Shown piece by piece: positions 25,801 to 40,000 of a stretch of DNA of 64,000 bases. The DNA comes from Temnopleurus reevesii (lineage: Eukaryota > Echinodermata > Echinoidea > Temnopleuroida > Temnopleuridae), in the NCBI GenBank assembly GCA_036244855.1, contig BQKZ01001049.1, positions 47,014 through 111,013 of the forward strand. The letters run 5' to 3'. Each line of letters starts with the position of its first letter. Within the stretch, counting starts at the first letter, position 1. The notes beneath the pieces were generated by a model, which searched no databases, was not told the origin of the DNA, and worked only from the letters and a program-made list of their open reading frames with translations. A program made the translations under genes and the position numbers.

Positions 25801-28800
25801 TAATTTCACTCTCAACTATTAAGATCCTCTCCAATATTCACTCTTTGAACAAGTGAATAAGTTCACTAATTATAAAAGTGCACATAATGCACATGTAATG
25901 TGTTAAAAGCCCTAGTGCCATCCTATGTCAACTATTCAAAGTCAGTTTTAAAAAAAAATTAGGTTCTTGAAGTGTTCATGTTCTTCTTACATCATCAAAG
26001 TGAAATTCCTCTCTAACACTTTTGAGAACATCAAATTTATCTTACAAGAAAGTCCCATGTCCTACTCTTATCCTTACCCATCTTGCAAATAGAAACTGGT
26101 TTGAAAGTTTGGAATGGTTTTGTACTTGTGCAAGCTTAGCTGTACCTGTTGGCAAAAGATTTTTGAGGGCTATTTGCTTTAGAGTGTTTTCCTTTGCTTA
26201 GTTACCAAACCTTCAAACTTTCAAGAGCAGCTGAAGGTTTTTGTATCTCAAGGATAAATAAATGGTAAATTTTAAAAATAAATTTTCTGAAAAGAGAGTT
26301 TTGCATTCCCACTAATAACATTAGAATATGAGTAACTGTTGTTCACCCACAATCCTTCTTTAAAAAGAGTTAATTCTGATACCTAATATGATCCTATACT
26401 CATCAAGATGATTAGAAAATACCTTCCAGAGAAGGAAAAAGATATTATCACTCTATTTAGTTGTTTCTGATAATGATGGCAAGTTCTACAGCGATTGGAC
26501 CAAAAGATATTTTACATTAATCAATTTCCACAGTAATAATGAAATTAATTTACTTCAATTTCTTAATTATGGTGACGAAGGATAGCAGGTTCCACAGCAA
26601 ATGCACCAAGAACAGAGGTTAACTTCTCTTTCAAATGGCCATTCAAAATCCTTCTTCAAGAGATCCATACAATATCTTTCACTAATTGATATTACAAGAA
26701 AGAATAAAACATACCTCTATCTGTTGTTTCTGATGACGAAGGATGGCGGGTTCCACAGCGATTGGTCCAAGAACTGCAGCCATCCTTTCTTTCTCTCCAA
26801 GCCATGTCTTAAGACGGTTGTGCCGCGTCTCAAAGTCGCTGAGACTGTTGATGGCACTCTCCAAGTCTTTCGTCCTTTGCTTCGCCTTCTCCTGTAACCT
26901 GAGCCATCTCTCTTCTGTTTCAGGGAGAATTGTTGGACAGGACGGAAAGTCGGGTGAGGATTTTGGTGGCATGGAGGGAATGTTAGGTTCCGATCGTTTA
27001 GTCGGGGCGGGTGACGACGGTGGACATTTTGGAGCAATGCGAACATCGGGAGGCAGGGAGGACATCGGACGATCCAGACCACGGAAAGTGTAGAAGAGTG
27101 GTTTGGTGGATGATGATGGAGGCCATGATGATGTAGAGAGCGGTGTGCGATGTCCAAGGTTCACATAGTGGGCAAAAATGATACAAATGCAGAGGAGAAT
27201 AAGTGGAAGGAAATAGAGTACAAAGAATTCTTAAAATATAAACGGCATTGTCATTCACATCAGCAGTTACCATATGTCTTTTAAAGTGTCTTCAAGCAAA
27301 CGAAGAGGTGTCACAAATTCGAGTTTGTAGCAAGAGAGTTCACTTCTCTGACTTAAATGGCTCCAATACAATCTAATCAAAACCAATTGTATAGTGTTCA
27401 ATCTTCCCGTTTTGAAAAGTCATCATCTTTTTTGGAAAGTTTTTAAAATGGAAGTCTTGTTTAAATGGAAGAAACTCCTCATTGTGCCAAAGGGATTCAT
27501 GTAGGTGTCACTGAAATCAGCTGCGAGTGTGTTCCAGATGGAAGTTTTTATGTGATATATCCTTGCTTGGGTGATCTGAAAATGTTCAAAAGTAATAGGA
27601 GTATATAGTGTATTTGTAATTTTATGCGCCATGTTGATGTAATAGCCTTTTGAAACATGTGTATATATGTTATATCAACTTTAGTTTCATTTTATATATT
27701 GGTATAACCCTGTAAAGCAAAAGACTGTTAAATATATCGGTGTATAATTGTGCTTCCAAAAGGAGTGCATGCCCAAGCGTCTACTCAAATCAGATTATTC
27801 CATCAATAAATTGCAATGGTTTGACAAAAAACATGACAATAATTTGGCTTGATTTTGATTTAGTAAATTCCATTCAAACTATCACAAGTAGAGAGGAAAT
27901 ATCTTTCAAAGCACATATTAGCCAAGATGCTACATGCATGCCAGAAAATGGTGATATTGCTCAAGTATTTTTCCCCTAAAACTATTGACTTTGTTTATCT
28001 ACTTTTAAATATCCCTTCATGAAAGAGAGATGCCATTATCACTAAAATAGGGCACTCACAAGTTTACTGCAACAGCACTTCAAATATATCTCCATGTAAG
28101 TGTCAAAATCAATACAAAAGAATTGATACAAAGCATCAGGCTTGAACAAAACACAATGGTGCAGACATAATGAAGTTGATTACATAACCATCGAACCACT
28201 AAAGAATTCAATTCTCTTTTATTCAATGCAGCTCAATTACTTAGTCAATACGATTTGGATAGATGAGAGGTAAATGAATTTTCAGAGAAAATGTTTCACT
28301 GTTGGTCTTCCAATTATCTTAAAAATCAATAGCTTCAGCACAAATATTAGACAAAAGTGTGCAAGAGACATTGATTGTGAGCTAAATGTGCAGTACAGTA
28401 TTTTGCTGTTCAGCTAGGACCAAACAAGAAAGAAAAGATAGAGAGCAAGAAATGTCCTCCTTTAATTATTTTGGTACAATATGAGAACCTTCAATACGTG
28501 CAACTCTGAATTAAAGTGTTCTCCATCTATGAGTGCCTGCTCTTTCAGAAAAAGAAGTCATCATGAAGAATACATGGAGGATGGGGCCTCAAAATTGAAA
28601 GCTATTTTTCAAGAACCGGCCCTATAGAGAATCTATTGAGTAGAAGGTCTACCAGAGGGGAATAAATCATGCGAATCACAAGTAAGATTATAGACTCAGG
28701 TTTTTAACAACTTTTGTTGGTTGCTTTCTAGGTCACAGACATAACAAAAGGTTTGCCGGTATGGGAATTATTTGATCTGTATATGGGTCGTGGTAAGGCA

Positions 28801-31043
28801 TTATCGATTGTCTAATGAAACACATTTCTTTGCAATGGATGCCTGGCAATGTACATGCCAAATGAAATTTTCAAAGGAACACAAAGGCTAATTGCACACA
28901 GCTACAATGTAGTTACAGTACAACATACTTTAGGCCTCCAAACTAAACAACGTACAAGATGGCTATGATCAGGGAGATGGGATGATGTTACATCTCCTAC
29001 TGTACAATGTTTGCATGTACATGTATGTTAGTTTTGTATTTCAATAACAGGCGCTAATTCGGTCATCATACCATCATAAAGAAAGTCTCGCCCAGAAGGA
29101 ACTATATGACCCTTCAAAATTTCTGACAGTCACAAATAGCATTTGATTCTGCCACCATATAATCATAGAGAAAGGGTTGCTTAGAAGAAACTATAAACCT
29201 TCAAAATTCATGACAACCACAAATCGCATTTGATTAACAATCAGTTAATATAGCTTAAATTGATATTAAAAAAGTTGTCAATGGAATGAATTTTCTAAAA
29301 TATATTTTCTCAAAAATGTTGGTTTGTGTTGAGTCTATTTGTATTGGTTTGTATTGATTGTATTTGTATTAGAAGTTGTGTTTTTGTTGCATGATGATCC
29401 TGCATATCCTTCAGGTTGTGAAATTGATATTTTAATATAATGGTTTTTATTTGGAAACAATTGTCATCCAGGGTCTCGACATCGAGCAATAAGCTCTTAA
29501 ATCCTTCTGATTGGATAGCGATTATGATCCATATACTCATAGCTCGCTCCAATATCCAAACAGATGTTGAAATTCCACCGCAAAACTATGCTCATAATAA
29601 TGATGATATATTCCACATATAGACAATAAGAGAATGGACCCAACCAGATGTACAATATCTGAGTTGTTTGTGTGTAAGTAAAGAAAGCACTGCAGCCAGA
29701 AAACATTGATGTTCAAATTTAGACCAATGTGATTCACAAAGTATGACAAGTTGCTCAAACTTAGGATGCAACACATTGAAAAAGTTGAAATCCAACAAAT
29801 CCTTCGTAATATCTGAAAGATCTAAATTGAAGACAACATTTTAAGATGAATATCCAATTAAAAGCACAAGTTAATTAAGTTCCTCTACTGAATCCAAGAG
29901 TGTCTGAAAATCGTAGTAAAATTTCATGGCACATGTACAGCTTGACAATATCCAAAACTGCAATACTCTAATATAGTGACACTGTACGATGTAGCTTAGC
30001 TGTGGCAGTTTGTAAATTGTTATCTATTGTTTTTCTTTCAGAATATGTTTCTCTGCTAGTCCTCAGATTGTAGCAAAATATGTCAGACTAACATTTGACA
30101 GGCGGCTCAGCAAATCCGAAACATTTGAAAAATGCTATGCGGCTGACCAGGGCGATAATGAACGCTGGCTTGCGAGAGTGGAAGACAGGAGGATGTTATC
30201 AGGATGGAGCGCATCCCGATACCGGAGGATTGCGTGCGAGATGGAGAGGACATGTGTTGTGACAAGATGATGGTAGTGGTGTTGTTTTTTGGGATGAAAT
30301 ATGATGGTGATGGAAGACATCTAAAGGGCATGTCAAAGTTATTATAGCAAGGGCCAACATCTGACATTAAACTTTTGTTGGTTAATGGGGAATTAATAAG
30401 GCCCCCCCCCCCCAAAAAAAAAAAAAAAAAACATAAATAAATATTGTTGACCAATAAATAAATTTAAAAATAATGATAATCAGATTGCATTCTTTATATA
30501 CCCATGTTGGTTGTGATAGGCATAATGTTGTGATAATTCTGGCCATTTTCATTGGGTTGGGCTGTATAAGACAATTAATCATTAATCCTTTGACTACTGT
30601 AACCGAGTAATCCCTGCAGATAAGTCTAGGGAATTTCAGAATTCAGTAATCAATGGGTAAACCAAAGCGGTGCTTGCAGTGCCAGGCCATATGAGTTTAG
30701 AAATGAATATGTTCTTGAGCATGCTCTTATTATAAAGTTAATGCACACTGTGACGAAACCTCCATTGTATACACTGTACATGCATGGTTCATATCATCTA
30801 TTTACTGGTATGTAGAACTGTCATATATGATAAAGAGATACAATAATATAAACAGCATACATTAGATGTATCACTCATGCTCCATCAGACCAGAAATGAC
30901 ATTTGCACACACGCAATGAACCCAAGAGCTGTCAAATACACAACAATGACACTGGTAGTCTACACAGTGATACCCAACAACAATGACGAAGTCGTTGATG
31001 TTGATGGTGATGGTGATGATGATGATGATGATAATGATGATGG

Positions 31044-31080
<37 letters not shown>

Positions 31081-34000
31081 ATTGATGATGGTGATGATGG
31101 TGAGGAGGGGTGGGTATCAGTTGGGAAGGAGGATGGTGAGATAATGATGTCGATGGTGGTGGTGATGGTGATGGTGACGGTGATGGTGGTGATGATGATT
31201 TAATATGCTGATTATGTTGATGTTGATAATGATGATGTTGACGGTGGTGGTGATGATGATGGTGGTGGTGATAATGATGGTGAAGATGAGGATAATAATG
31301 ATGATGATGATGAAAATGATGATGATGATGAAAATGATGATGATGATGATATGATGAGAATGATATCATGAGGATGATGATAAGGATGACGATAATAGTG
31401 ATGATCATTATAACTATACAGATGAGGGTTGTGGAAAAGATGATTAGAAGAAGGGACGGGGTGTGAAACAAGATGAAGAATGAAAAGTATTAAGAAGGGG
31501 GTGGGTCACAGCAAGAGTTCAGGGGGACGGGTATCTACCCCTTCCCCCTCCCGTTCTATTGACAGGAGGATGCCTGTCTAGAGCATCAGACTTGAACATG
31601 AAACTAACGCAAGAGGAATGGTAGGAATGAGACCACATGGCTTAACCCAGTATGACCCACGATGGGCCGTCTAAACTCATCCACCAAAAGCTTTCTTCCC
31701 CTGAAACACGAGGCTTTCCTTTCGTTATCTAAAAAGACAGACCTTCCAACCAATCAACCTGATTAGGAAGGATGACAGTTCCTAAATTGATACAGAAAAG
31801 ACTTACCATGTGATTTGGATAAGGTTTATTGAAATCATAACATCTTTGAAAACAGGAGATTGCAATTATATGTACCACAAATGATACACTTCTATTCAAA
31901 TGTGAAATTTTTCCAGCAGTCAAAAAGGGAAGAGGGGCTGGTCATGATAGACATGAACAAGAGTATAAACACTGATAAATAATGATGAGATGTCACTTTT
32001 TTGTCTGACAAGGCTTTAACTTATGAACCGACAGAAGCATATTCCAAAGTGACGTACTTGATGTACTTCATTTCCTCCCGGTGACGAGTGTGAAGGAATG
32101 TACATGGCCAAGTCTAATCTGTCAACAGAGGGAGCACTCTAGCTACTGCAATGTCAGTCAATTGAATGACATTGGATGTCTCATTGGATGTCAACAAGAG
32201 TAACAATCTCCCACAACCCTCTGCCTTTCAGGTTCCTCAAATACTACAAATATCAACAGAGGAAAGTAAGTTCTTTCTGGTTATTCCAATCTCATAATGA
32301 TTTTCTCCCATTTTTGTGGGTGGGAGGTCTAAATAAAGGCAAATTCATACCTGAACATGATATATTGGCGCTTTCCCCTCTAATAAGAAAAATAGTGAAT
32401 AAGGAAATATACATGTACACACGCAGTATTTGTGCTTTCCTTCCAATAAAATCATGTGAATTGATTCATGCCCATAAAGATATACAACAAATTTTTTTTT
32501 GTGGGTTGAAATACTGTATGCATCGAGTGAAAAACAAATTGCTCTTCATGTTATACTGTCAGTAGGTAACTTATTTCCATATGTGTCATTCTGTATTCAC
32601 TTGCAGTAATGCATTCCAATCTTTCATTTGGTGGTTAGTGTTAAAAATATGTGCAAACAACAAAAACCTACATGTACCCTTGGAATATATTTTTCATTAT
32701 CTGCTGGCACAAACACCTGTTGCTTGTAAATATCACATGCCAGTTTAGAAATATACAATCATTGATAATGGAATATACCATGATATGTACCAGCAGAACT
32801 ATGCCATATTGATTGATGGCTATGGTCATACACATGTGCACACACATGCTAAGAAAATCAAATCATATTTTGATAATCACATAACGTGTGCGTCATGACA
32901 ATGTCTAGACTGAAAATCAGTATTTGTAGACTGGTAAATGTGATATTTGAAGCTACAAATGGGAGCTGAGCCTTTCAAAGCTATTTAACCACTGTAACAA
33001 TTGTAATAGAACAATATTTCTAAGCAATTTGAAAAGAATTTGAATCGACAAATTCAATATTTTGAGGTAAATTAGAATCATGAGTGTTTGAAATTACTTA
33101 AATCAGCCATGATGAAAACCATTTAAAAATAGTTTTTAATGAAGTTACTATAGATGTATTACTAAATTTTGCTTCATTAGTTTATTGTAATCCAATTGAG
33201 CGCAAATAATCTACAAGTCACATCAGTTAATCATTCACAGTTTTATGAGGGTACCCATATGTTGATACTATTTCAATCAAAGAATGGTTTTGACCTAGGT
33301 GTTTTGTAATCATAGTTTTATTCAACATGTGCAATATGTTTTATGTAATTAAATGTAATCATTTATCCTATTCATATTCTATTATATAACTCTGATAGGA
33401 TCAAAAGCTTATGCTCTGTTCTACCCTTTTCTTAAAATGTGTTTACTTTTTTTTCCTTATATGTCACACCATCAAATTTAAAGCTGTAACGTATTGAATT
33501 TGATAAAGGATAAAATGTGCATTAAGTTCCTTTAAAATCATGCACAGCTAAGCAGCAAACCAAGATAGAGCTTCTCTTAACACAAGAGTAAGGAATAACA
33601 CCCTTCTCACAAGTTGCAACTGTTGCTTTTGAACAGTAGTGTCAAACTACAAAGGAACAAAATTTATGAAGAAAATATCCTTTGGCATGGTTTCAAGCAT
33701 GCCAAGGAAAATTCATTTATCGAAAAGTGGAATGTGTACCATTCTGACATTTTGTTGAATTTATTTTCATTGCATTTCTAACTGTTTCCATAACAGATTA
33801 ATCATGTCTAGAACTTACAATACATGATATAATTCAAGACTCGAGGCAAAAGAGATCATAATGAAAAGGGATCAAAACTGATGTTTCACGTTAGTTTGCC
33901 TGGGATTAAAATCTGTTTTTCTAAAATCTTAGGTCTTTCTGAGAAATACTGCCTGACAAGTTCCTCCTTTAGATCTAAGAGATATTTTAGAGATATTTTT

Positions 34001-37000
34001 ATGAATATTGAAAACAAATCTGAGTCTTTTGGCAATTGCTAAATTGTAAATCAACCCATCCCCCATGGAAATGTGACAATTTCAAACAATAATGTTACAG
34101 AGTTACAGCATATGTATTACTCCTGACCAATACAACAATACATGTACATGAATGCAATGTTGTATGATTACAAATTGTATCAAATTATCAAGGCAAGTAA
34201 CATCATAAAAATCTGCCTGTTCGTAAGCCTAGTTTTGTATGTAACAGATACTTGAACCTATAAAGAACCCTCAAAAAGGACAAAAGGGAGGGGGTAAATA
34301 AAAAATATCATCTCTTACACATTCCCAGCATTAAAAATATCAAACCTGAGGTCCCCCTTCCCCTTCCCCCATTCTAGCAATGCTTGTGCCCGAGAGCCCT
34401 GAATATAAAGAAAGATAGAAAAATATATATGATTTCTTACACTTTTCAAGCACTGAAAGTCCCAAACCTCAGACTATCCCAAGTCCCTCTCCTATCAGAG
34501 CCCCGGTCCTAACTACTTGTTAGACTGGCCTTGATTGAGGTCAAGTTTCTCCTATGGTCAGTCTCTCCAGACCAGGGTCAAACAAACCATGAGCTAGTAT
34601 TTCTTACAAATTTACAACATTATAAGTCTCGAACCTCAGACTATCCCAAGTCCCTCTCCTATCAGGACCTGGTCCTCACACCTGTTAGACTGGCCTTGAT
34701 TGAGGTCAAGTTTCTCCTTTGGTCAGTCTCTCCAGACCAGGGTCAAACAGTCCATGAGCTCATAAAGTGGGTCATCTCAGGTCAACTTTTTGAAATCATA
34801 GGCAACCCACCCAATTTGGTTTGAAACTAGTCTACTATTACAGCCATCTGATCATAAACATTTGAATCAACTTTCTTATTTTCTGGAGATAATTGACAGT
34901 CACATGAGGTTTCTTGGTTAAATTAAATTCAAGACTTTATTCTTGAATTCAGGCAACAGAAAATGGACCACATTGAGCACCCTCACCCCCAAAAAACACT
35001 TTCACAAATAATTGTTAACTTATATTTAATAGTCAAATGTATTAGTGAACATCACTTGCATTTCCTTCACAATAATGTCCTATATCTCCAGCCTGTGAAT
35101 CAGATAATATTACGACTGGTTTCACATTAGCAACTCCAGAATTATACAGATTTTCAATTGAAATTGAATTGGACTGAAGTCACAGTAAACTCACAGTACA
35201 TGTAAATACATGTAAGGTATAACAATTGCTTTCAGAAAAACAGAGCGCACTCATCTGATTAAAATCAAATTAAATCAACAACAAAAAGAAATACCATTAA
35301 CATTTTCTTCAAATTGCTTTGCCCTCAGGATATACAAGTATCTTTAGAAGACTAGGTAGAATGCACGTACAATTCTCTGACCTGGAAATTACAATAATGC
35401 TTTGAATTGTTCAAGGATAGTTGTTGAATAAACAGCATATATTTTTCCAAGCAGTAAACAACCATTTTAATCTTGCTCTGATTGACCAATTGCCAAAAAT
35501 ACAGGATCATTGCACTGTAGGCATATGGCACGTACACATTCATATATTTCTCAAATCCTCTTTCGTATAAGAAAATAAAACAATACAAGCAAAAATACCG
35601 TTACAAACATTTACAGGTACAGTCAAAATCAACAAACTTCTCAACACAACTGAAAGCCTACTCACTTATCTAACAAATTCCTGACAGCTTATATGCAGTT
35701 TGTCGGTTAACACCAAATGATTTTTTAAACAGAAAATTGGAAATAAACTGGAAGAAAGGAAAGGAAGAAAGGTTGCCAAGTTTGTGCTCCTGGAATTCTT
35801 TTTTCGCAGTCTTGTTTAATGATATGGCATACTGTAAAAATAAAGATTAATGCAATACTGAAATAAGTTATTATAAGATGTATTGCACCTTCAAGAGTTA
35901 CCTATGGAAAAGCAGTCAAAAGGCAAAGATAAAATTTTATAGGACTTATTTTGTTAAACATGTTGACAGTAAGCCAAGCTAATGACCTTTATGAAATAAT
36001 CAAAACAATCCAGACAAGCCCATTTAGTAAATATAGTTCCAATAATTATATTTTGTTTGCTGTGAAAACCAGCCAGGTAATCCTACATGGAGAATCACTA
36101 TAGTGAATATGGTCATGATGAGGACAATGTATCATTTATTAATTACATGATAGCATATGAATTTATGAAATACACCATGTATGGGTGGCTTAGTGGCAAG
36201 CACATAAGCTTTATGAAAATGAGTATATGACTTCCAAGCCCCAGCTAAGGCAAAAACAATATTCTTTTTCAAATTTGGACCTTCTGCCTACTTGCTCGGA
36301 AATTATGTATAGAATAAATCTATTCTGATTCATTTTATAACACAAACGTGCTCAATTACACATGTAAGTCAAATTTTTCCTGCTACTACTAACGTTGAAG
36401 TCACTGCTTTTCCTTCCATTGTTTCCTGTAGTGTGTTAATCGCATCCTACTCCTGCCTTTTAATTAGAGAAAATGTTGATCAAACAGGCAAACTGAATCA
36501 ACAGTCATTTCTTATTATCATTCACGATCTACAGGGGCAGTTGAAAAAAGAGGAATGGCATGTAAAAAAAATTCTTACGAAGCTGTATTAAATGTTTACT
36601 GAAAAATTAATCCTCTAGTCCATGAGCCCCTACCTCCCACCTCCGCCCCNTCTATTTCCCTTGAATCAATGATCACATTGTCTGAAACCAGTAACTCACT
36701 TCCTCAAAAAGAGTAACTAAAACAAATGAATTCATGGTTAAAATTATGAATCATGACAGTAATGAGTTTAATCAATTGTAAAAAAAGGGTTATCGTCTTC
36801 TAGTAAATCACATCACATCATTAAAGTCTAGCATCAAGTGATTTTGATCTTCAGTTACAAACGTAAAACACTTTTCAAGAGGACAGAGACCACATTAGGT
36901 ATGAATCTATGAAAATTGATGTGACTGCTATTGCCTGAATATGGCTCCTATTACCTCAATGAACTATAAGTTTTCACACTCTACAAGATTTACTCATATG

Positions 37001-40000
37001 AGGGGAGAAAGCAACCCATTGTAACGAAAAAAAAAAACCCAAACAGATGGAATGTTTGATGAAATAGAATGGAACGTATTTTAATTTCTCATACAATTCC
37101 CTTCTAACATGCAAATTTGATGACAAATCTAATGACTTTTAAAAAGAATAATCAAACTAGATTTTCTGCACTGGCCTAAAAAGATTTCCAAGATGGGGAG
37201 GAGGGGGGATGGGGCTCAATGAGGTCCATGGTTCCTATAAAGTCTATACGTATGTTCTGCACAGATTTCCAAATTTTGTCTCAAGAATCGAATTAATTGG
37301 ATTAAATCGGACATGAATTTGCTTGAAAAAAGATCCTCATTTACAAGATAAAATTTATTGATTCTTTCGTGGCAAATTCACTAATGGTTCCACATCAAAC
37401 TGGAGGAGCAGGAGATTGCATGGATCATTAGCGGAGAGGTCAGACAGCTTAACACATCATGGATGGATGGATGGTATCACAAAATCTATATTTTTTCATT
37501 AATCAATAAGTGACCATCAAAATCCAGCACTGATTGGGGAAGTGCTATTGCCGAGTGCATGTTTTTATTTGCTGCACTTGCCGTACTGTAATAATCTTTT
37601 CCTAATCAGAACATTTCATGCTTAAAAACATCTGTAACAAGTTCCTTAAAGAAAGTTCCTATGAATACTATCATGAGCTTCTGATTCAGACCACCAATTG
37701 TCTTTTTACCTTTGTTGTCAAACCTTTCATTTTTCAAGCATGTAGCTATGGCAAATTCTGTGAAAATATAACCATAAGTAAGGAATAGGTTGAATTTTTT
37801 CATATTTGTTCTTATGCTTTTAGGTTCATACGTAATCATCTTTACGATGTTATCTTTTTTATTTGAATTGGCATGTCTTTGACTTGTGAAATCATTGCTA
37901 AAAATATCCACTTAGAATGGAGGAGACTTGGGGGAGCCTTGTGTCATTGTACAGGAGATATCAATAGAACTGGAATAGAGAAAATACACATATACCACAC
38001 AGACAGACAAACTATTAGTCAAAATTGGAGGAATAAATGTGACACTAATACCATAGAAATCACTTAACAATGACACATTAGGCTGCAAATCTTGCTGGGA
38101 GTAAAAATGAAAAGAATATTTTCAAATTGCCTGGAGGCAAAAAATGAGGGAACATAAAACTCCATGATCATAAATCTTCAAAAAGGTGTCAAGCAAAGTA
38201 TTGTATTAATATAAGTTCTATACACTAGCAGGTAATAAATGTCAAAATTATCTCATAGAATTTGATAACTATTTAAAGAACAAAAGACACTAATCCCCTA
38301 CACTAACACATCAAGTATTAATACTATAAAACGAACACGTATATATAGATGACCGCAGACATGAGAAAAATATCATTCAAATTTGCCTGAAGGAAAAATA
38401 TCAGGGAACATAAAACTCCACTTACACAAATTCCCCCATAGGTGTTACAAAAGTGATGTGTTCATATACGTGAATATACCCTCCAGAATAATAATTGAAA
38501 TATAAAAGAAATTGAGGTTCCTAGGATCGCGTGAGCGCTTTTCCATTATCACCTTAATCCTATTTCTTCCTTAGTCTATTCTCTCCGCTGAGAATTCTCT
38601 TTCTGAAATGAGGAATCAAAATAAATCTGACAGAATTTGAAAGATTGTAACTCCCTTCATTGACACATTATAAATTAATACTATATAATGAACAAGAACC
38701 ATATACATGTATAGCTGGCAGCAAATATGAAAGGGATATTTTTCCAAAGAAAAATATAAGAGAGCATAAAAGTCCACATTCATAACCCCCTACAGATGTA
38801 AATAAGGTAAAAAGGAAAAGAGTAATGTGTTCATATATGTGCAAAACACCCTCAGGAATAATAATTTAAAAGAGACCAGGGTTCTTTGGATCATGTGCGT
38901 GCTTCTCTTTGTTACTTTAAGGGGAACTTCACCCAGACATTTGAGTGCGCTCAGTTGATGAAGAAAAATACAGTGGTCAAACTGTGAAAATTTGAGCAAA
39001 ATCCGACTATCCATTCAAAACTTATGAATTTTCAAAGTTTTNNNNNNNNNNNNNNNNNNNNNNNNNNNNNNNNNNNNNNNNNNNNNNNNNNNNNNNNNNN
39101 NNNNNNNNNNNNNNNNNNNNNNNNNNNNNNNNNNNNNNNNNNNNNNNNNNNNNNNNNNNNNNNNNNNNNNNNNNNNNNNNNNNNNNNNNNNNNNNNNNNN
39201 NNNNNNNNNNNNNNNNNNNNNNNNNNNNNNNNNNNNNNNNNNNNNNNNNNNNNNNNNCTCCATGTATGACATCACAGATTATGCTAATTGGCTATACGTT
39301 GCCAATTCAAGGATGCCCAGCACAAGTGGAAATAATAACTTTGAAAATTCATAACTTATGAACGGATTATCCAATTTTGCTCAAATTTTCACAGTTTGTT
39401 CATCTGATTTTTCTTCATTTACTGACTATACATTATTGTCTGGGTGTAATTCCCCTTTAATACTATTTCTCCGTTAGTGTTTTCTCACCTCTTAAATTGG
39501 TCCCTCTTTAATAATAAATCAAAATAAATCTCACAAAATTTGAAACGTTTTAAAAGAACAAAAGGTGGTAACCCCTACATTAACAAATGACATATCAATA
39601 CAATGAATATGAACAAGTATTTTAGCTGGCTGCAAACATGAAAATAATGTAATTCAAAATTGCCTTGAAGGCAGTCAAAGGGGTGCAACATAAATCTTCC
39701 CATGCAGTAGGTCCTATAGAAATCATATGCTTGTTCACTTAGTGAAATCAAATGAAATACATCCTAAGGAAATGTACAATATGAATGAAAAGAACCTTAA
39801 TATTTCTTTTATAAAGTTTCCTGGATTTCCACCATTGTTATATTTTGTCCTTCGTTTGGTCTGTCAATCAATCTTATCATAAAATTGCCTTTTTGTAAAT
39901 CAGCTTAAAGCTGGCAGAATTTGAAATGTATTATGAACAATCAAGATTAATAATAAGTGCAAATATATTTTCCATTAATCAACCTCAAGTCATGTGGCAT

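Larger units (their letters stand above)
38073..39890. repeat. 365-366 bp tandem repeat, about four copies, with an insertion
   Basis: Aligned CAAATATGA-type landmarks lie at 38096, 38356, 38722 and 39633. The second interval is 366 bases; the third is 911, and equals one unit plus a 545-base insertion (38916-39460). The first interval is short (260). Shared marks include GGGAACATAAAACTCCA and TAAATC-AAATAAATCT-ACA-AATTTGAAA. Confidence 0.8.

Noticed and set aside
32176..32565. 129-codon + strand frame
   Set aside because: AT-rich, no domain, no splice or conservation clue; within chance for a 31-kb intron.
37606..37911. 101-codon minus frame with protein-like composition
   Set aside because: No recognisable family, no repeats or neighbours; might be an old remnant, but nothing supports a gene.
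39015..39275. Frames of unknown residues on both strands
   Set aside because: Translation of the N gap.
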